Source: Chloroflexota bacterium
GTDB taxonomy: Bacteria; Chloroflexota; Anaerolineae; Anaerolineales; Villigracilaceae
DNA: 64,000 nucleotides
Direction of reading: 5' to 3'
NCBI GenBank assembly: GCA_016191845.1
Contig: JACPVF010000007.1
Coordinates: forward strand, 1-64,000
Shown here: in pieces, positions 63,141 to 64,000 of the stretch
Position numbering within the stretch: the first letter of the stretch is position 1
Layout of the letters: each line of letters begins with the position of its first letter
Made by a program: the position numbers and the translations under genes
Notes under the pieces: model-generated
Seen by the model: only the letters and a program-made list of their open reading frames with translations
Databases searched by the model: none
Told to the model about the DNA's origin: nothing

Positions 63141-64000
63141 TCACTGGGAGATGGTAATCGTACTCTTCTCTCGCTGCTGGCTGACCCAATCCTCCAGGGC
63201 CTTTTCCTGCAAGGTTAGCAGGGCATCGGGCGTAAGGGGGTGGTCGCCGCGTTCCAACACTTTGATGATGTGAAACCCGGCCGGCGTGGCAATCACATCG
63301 CTGTATGCGCCCACGTCCAGGCTGAAGGCGGCATCTTCCACATTCTTGTCGAGCAGGTAGCCACGTGGCACCCAGCCCAATTCGCCGCGCGTGACAGGAT
63401 CATACAGGGCCGCCTGTTCTGCAAAATCGGCGCCGCCCTTCAGTTTGTCGAGCACCTGGCGGGCATCGGTTTCATTATAGGTCAGAATTTGCTGAAGGTG
63501 GACTTGTTCCACCGATTTTGGGACATCCGCAATGATTTTGTCACGCATCCAGGCGGCCTCGGCCGAGCGTTTCAGCGCAATGCGGAAGGATGCGTCGGTG
63601 TAACCATGGTCGGACATCCATTTGTTGAATGCGTCTGCGCCGCCGACTTGGGCGATCAAGCCGTCCAGCCTGGACTGGAGGTCCGCTTCCGTTAAAGTGA
63701 AGCCACCTGCCCGAGCGGCCTGGGCCAGCAGGGTCTGCGCGATCAGGTCATCCAACACGGCCTTGCGGGCATTCTCGTCCGAGACGGTCTTGCCGAGCGC
63801 CGATTGCGCCGCCTGATAGCGCGCCAGTTCTGCATTGAACTCGTCCAGCGTAATGTACTCGCCGTTGACAACGGCCGCTGAGGGCGGAGGGGTGGCGGTG
63901 GGCGGCTCGGGCGTGGAAGTCGGCACGTTGGGCGTGGGCGTGCTCGGGGTTCCGAACAGAGAGCCGCAGGCGGAAAGGCTGAGGGCCAGGATCAGAGTCA
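63141..64000 (-). CDS. Peptidyl-prolyl isomerase (PpiC/PrsA-type) lipoprotein, partial
   Basis: The gene runs past the right edge, so its start is not visible. The upstream residues include a lipobox (LSACGSLFG), a Thr/Pro linker and a SurA-N-like helix block. The parvulin domain follows (GELGWVPRGYLLDKNVEDAAFSLDVGAYSDVIATPAGFHIIKVLERG, in pieces). It should help secreted proteins fold at the membrane. Confidence 0.85.
   Translation of the reverse strand, partial: TLILALSLSACGSLFGTPSTPTPNVPTSTPEPPTATPPPSAAVVNGEYITLDEFNAELARYQAAQSALGKTVSDENARKAVLDDLIAQTLLAQAARAGGFTLTEADLQSRLDGLIAQVGGADAFNKWMSDHGYTDASFRIALKRSAEAAWMRDKIIADVPKSVEQVHLQQILTYNETDARQVLDKLKGGADFAEQAALYDPVTRGELGWVPRGYLLDKNVEDAAFSLDVGAYSDVIATPAGFHIIKVLERGDHPLTPDALLTLQEKALEDWVSQQREKSTITISQ

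Overview
The window is a high-GC bacterial chromosome segment that most resembles Chloroflexota, class Anaerolineae. This is inferred from recurring traits: surface proteins with cysteine-bearing SLH repeats, many lipoproteins with Thr/Pro-rich linkers, P-II-like/DarA-type proteins, and many genes whose TANAAT -10 box lies about 7 bases before the start codon with no Shine-Dalgarno site. No rRNA, CRISPR array, prophage or insertion sequence was seen. One tRNA-Leu(CAA) is present.

Layout, left to right. 1-7.5 kb: the tail of an SLH surface protein, an RNase H-like nuclease with a TPR-like tail, a very large multi-PAS/GAF histidine kinase with a lone receiver, a HEAT/DUF4177-like protein and a membrane rhodanese. 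7.5-10.7 kb: a zinc locus with zur, a perfect Zur-box palindrome and znuA-znuC-znuB. 10.7-14.3 kb: an SRPBCC protein and two tandem M1-type peptidase lipoproteins. 14.4-21.3 kb: an alpha/beta hydrolase, a riboflavin mini-operon (RibD-type reductase, RibA, SDR), and small metabolic enzymes (EamA, Nudix, histidine phosphatase, EEP nuclease, GH25-like). 21.4-33.9 kb: a large SLH surface protein, a heterodimeric ABC exporter, Tex with a small-molecule kinase, a GH1 glycosidase and RlmB.

33.9-43.2 kb, minus strand: three paralogous Tat-exported alkaline-phosphatase-superfamily proteins with a Thr in place of the sulfatase Cys, a membrane protein, a CDP-paratose-epimerase-like enzyme, a flippase-like protein and LepA. 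This looks like envelope-polymer modification. 43.2-46.6 kb: an ECF sigma factor, its anti-sigma factor fused to a TolB-like propeller, and a CDF metal exporter. 46.7-53.7 kb: PepF-like peptidase, YchF, tRNA-Leu, GlgC, TerC and a GNAT. 53.7-56.8 kb: a yybP-ykoY (Mn2+) riboswitch with terminator ahead of a P2-type ATPase. 56.9-58.0 kb: an SDR and a DUF6504-like protein.

58.1-60.3 kb, minus strand, is the most novel-looking unit: a CPA2 cation/proton antiporter without its own regulatory domain, transcribed with one P-II-like protein and two tandem DarA/PstA-type (c-di-AMP receptor) proteins. 60.4-64 kb: envelope proteins (lamin-tail lipoprotein, membrane-anchored proteins, and a parvulin PpiC lipoprotein cut by the window edge).

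A background feature is a set of short GC-rich palindromic repeats. Most are intergenic, but three lie in frame inside genes (phosphotransferase, GH1, Tex).
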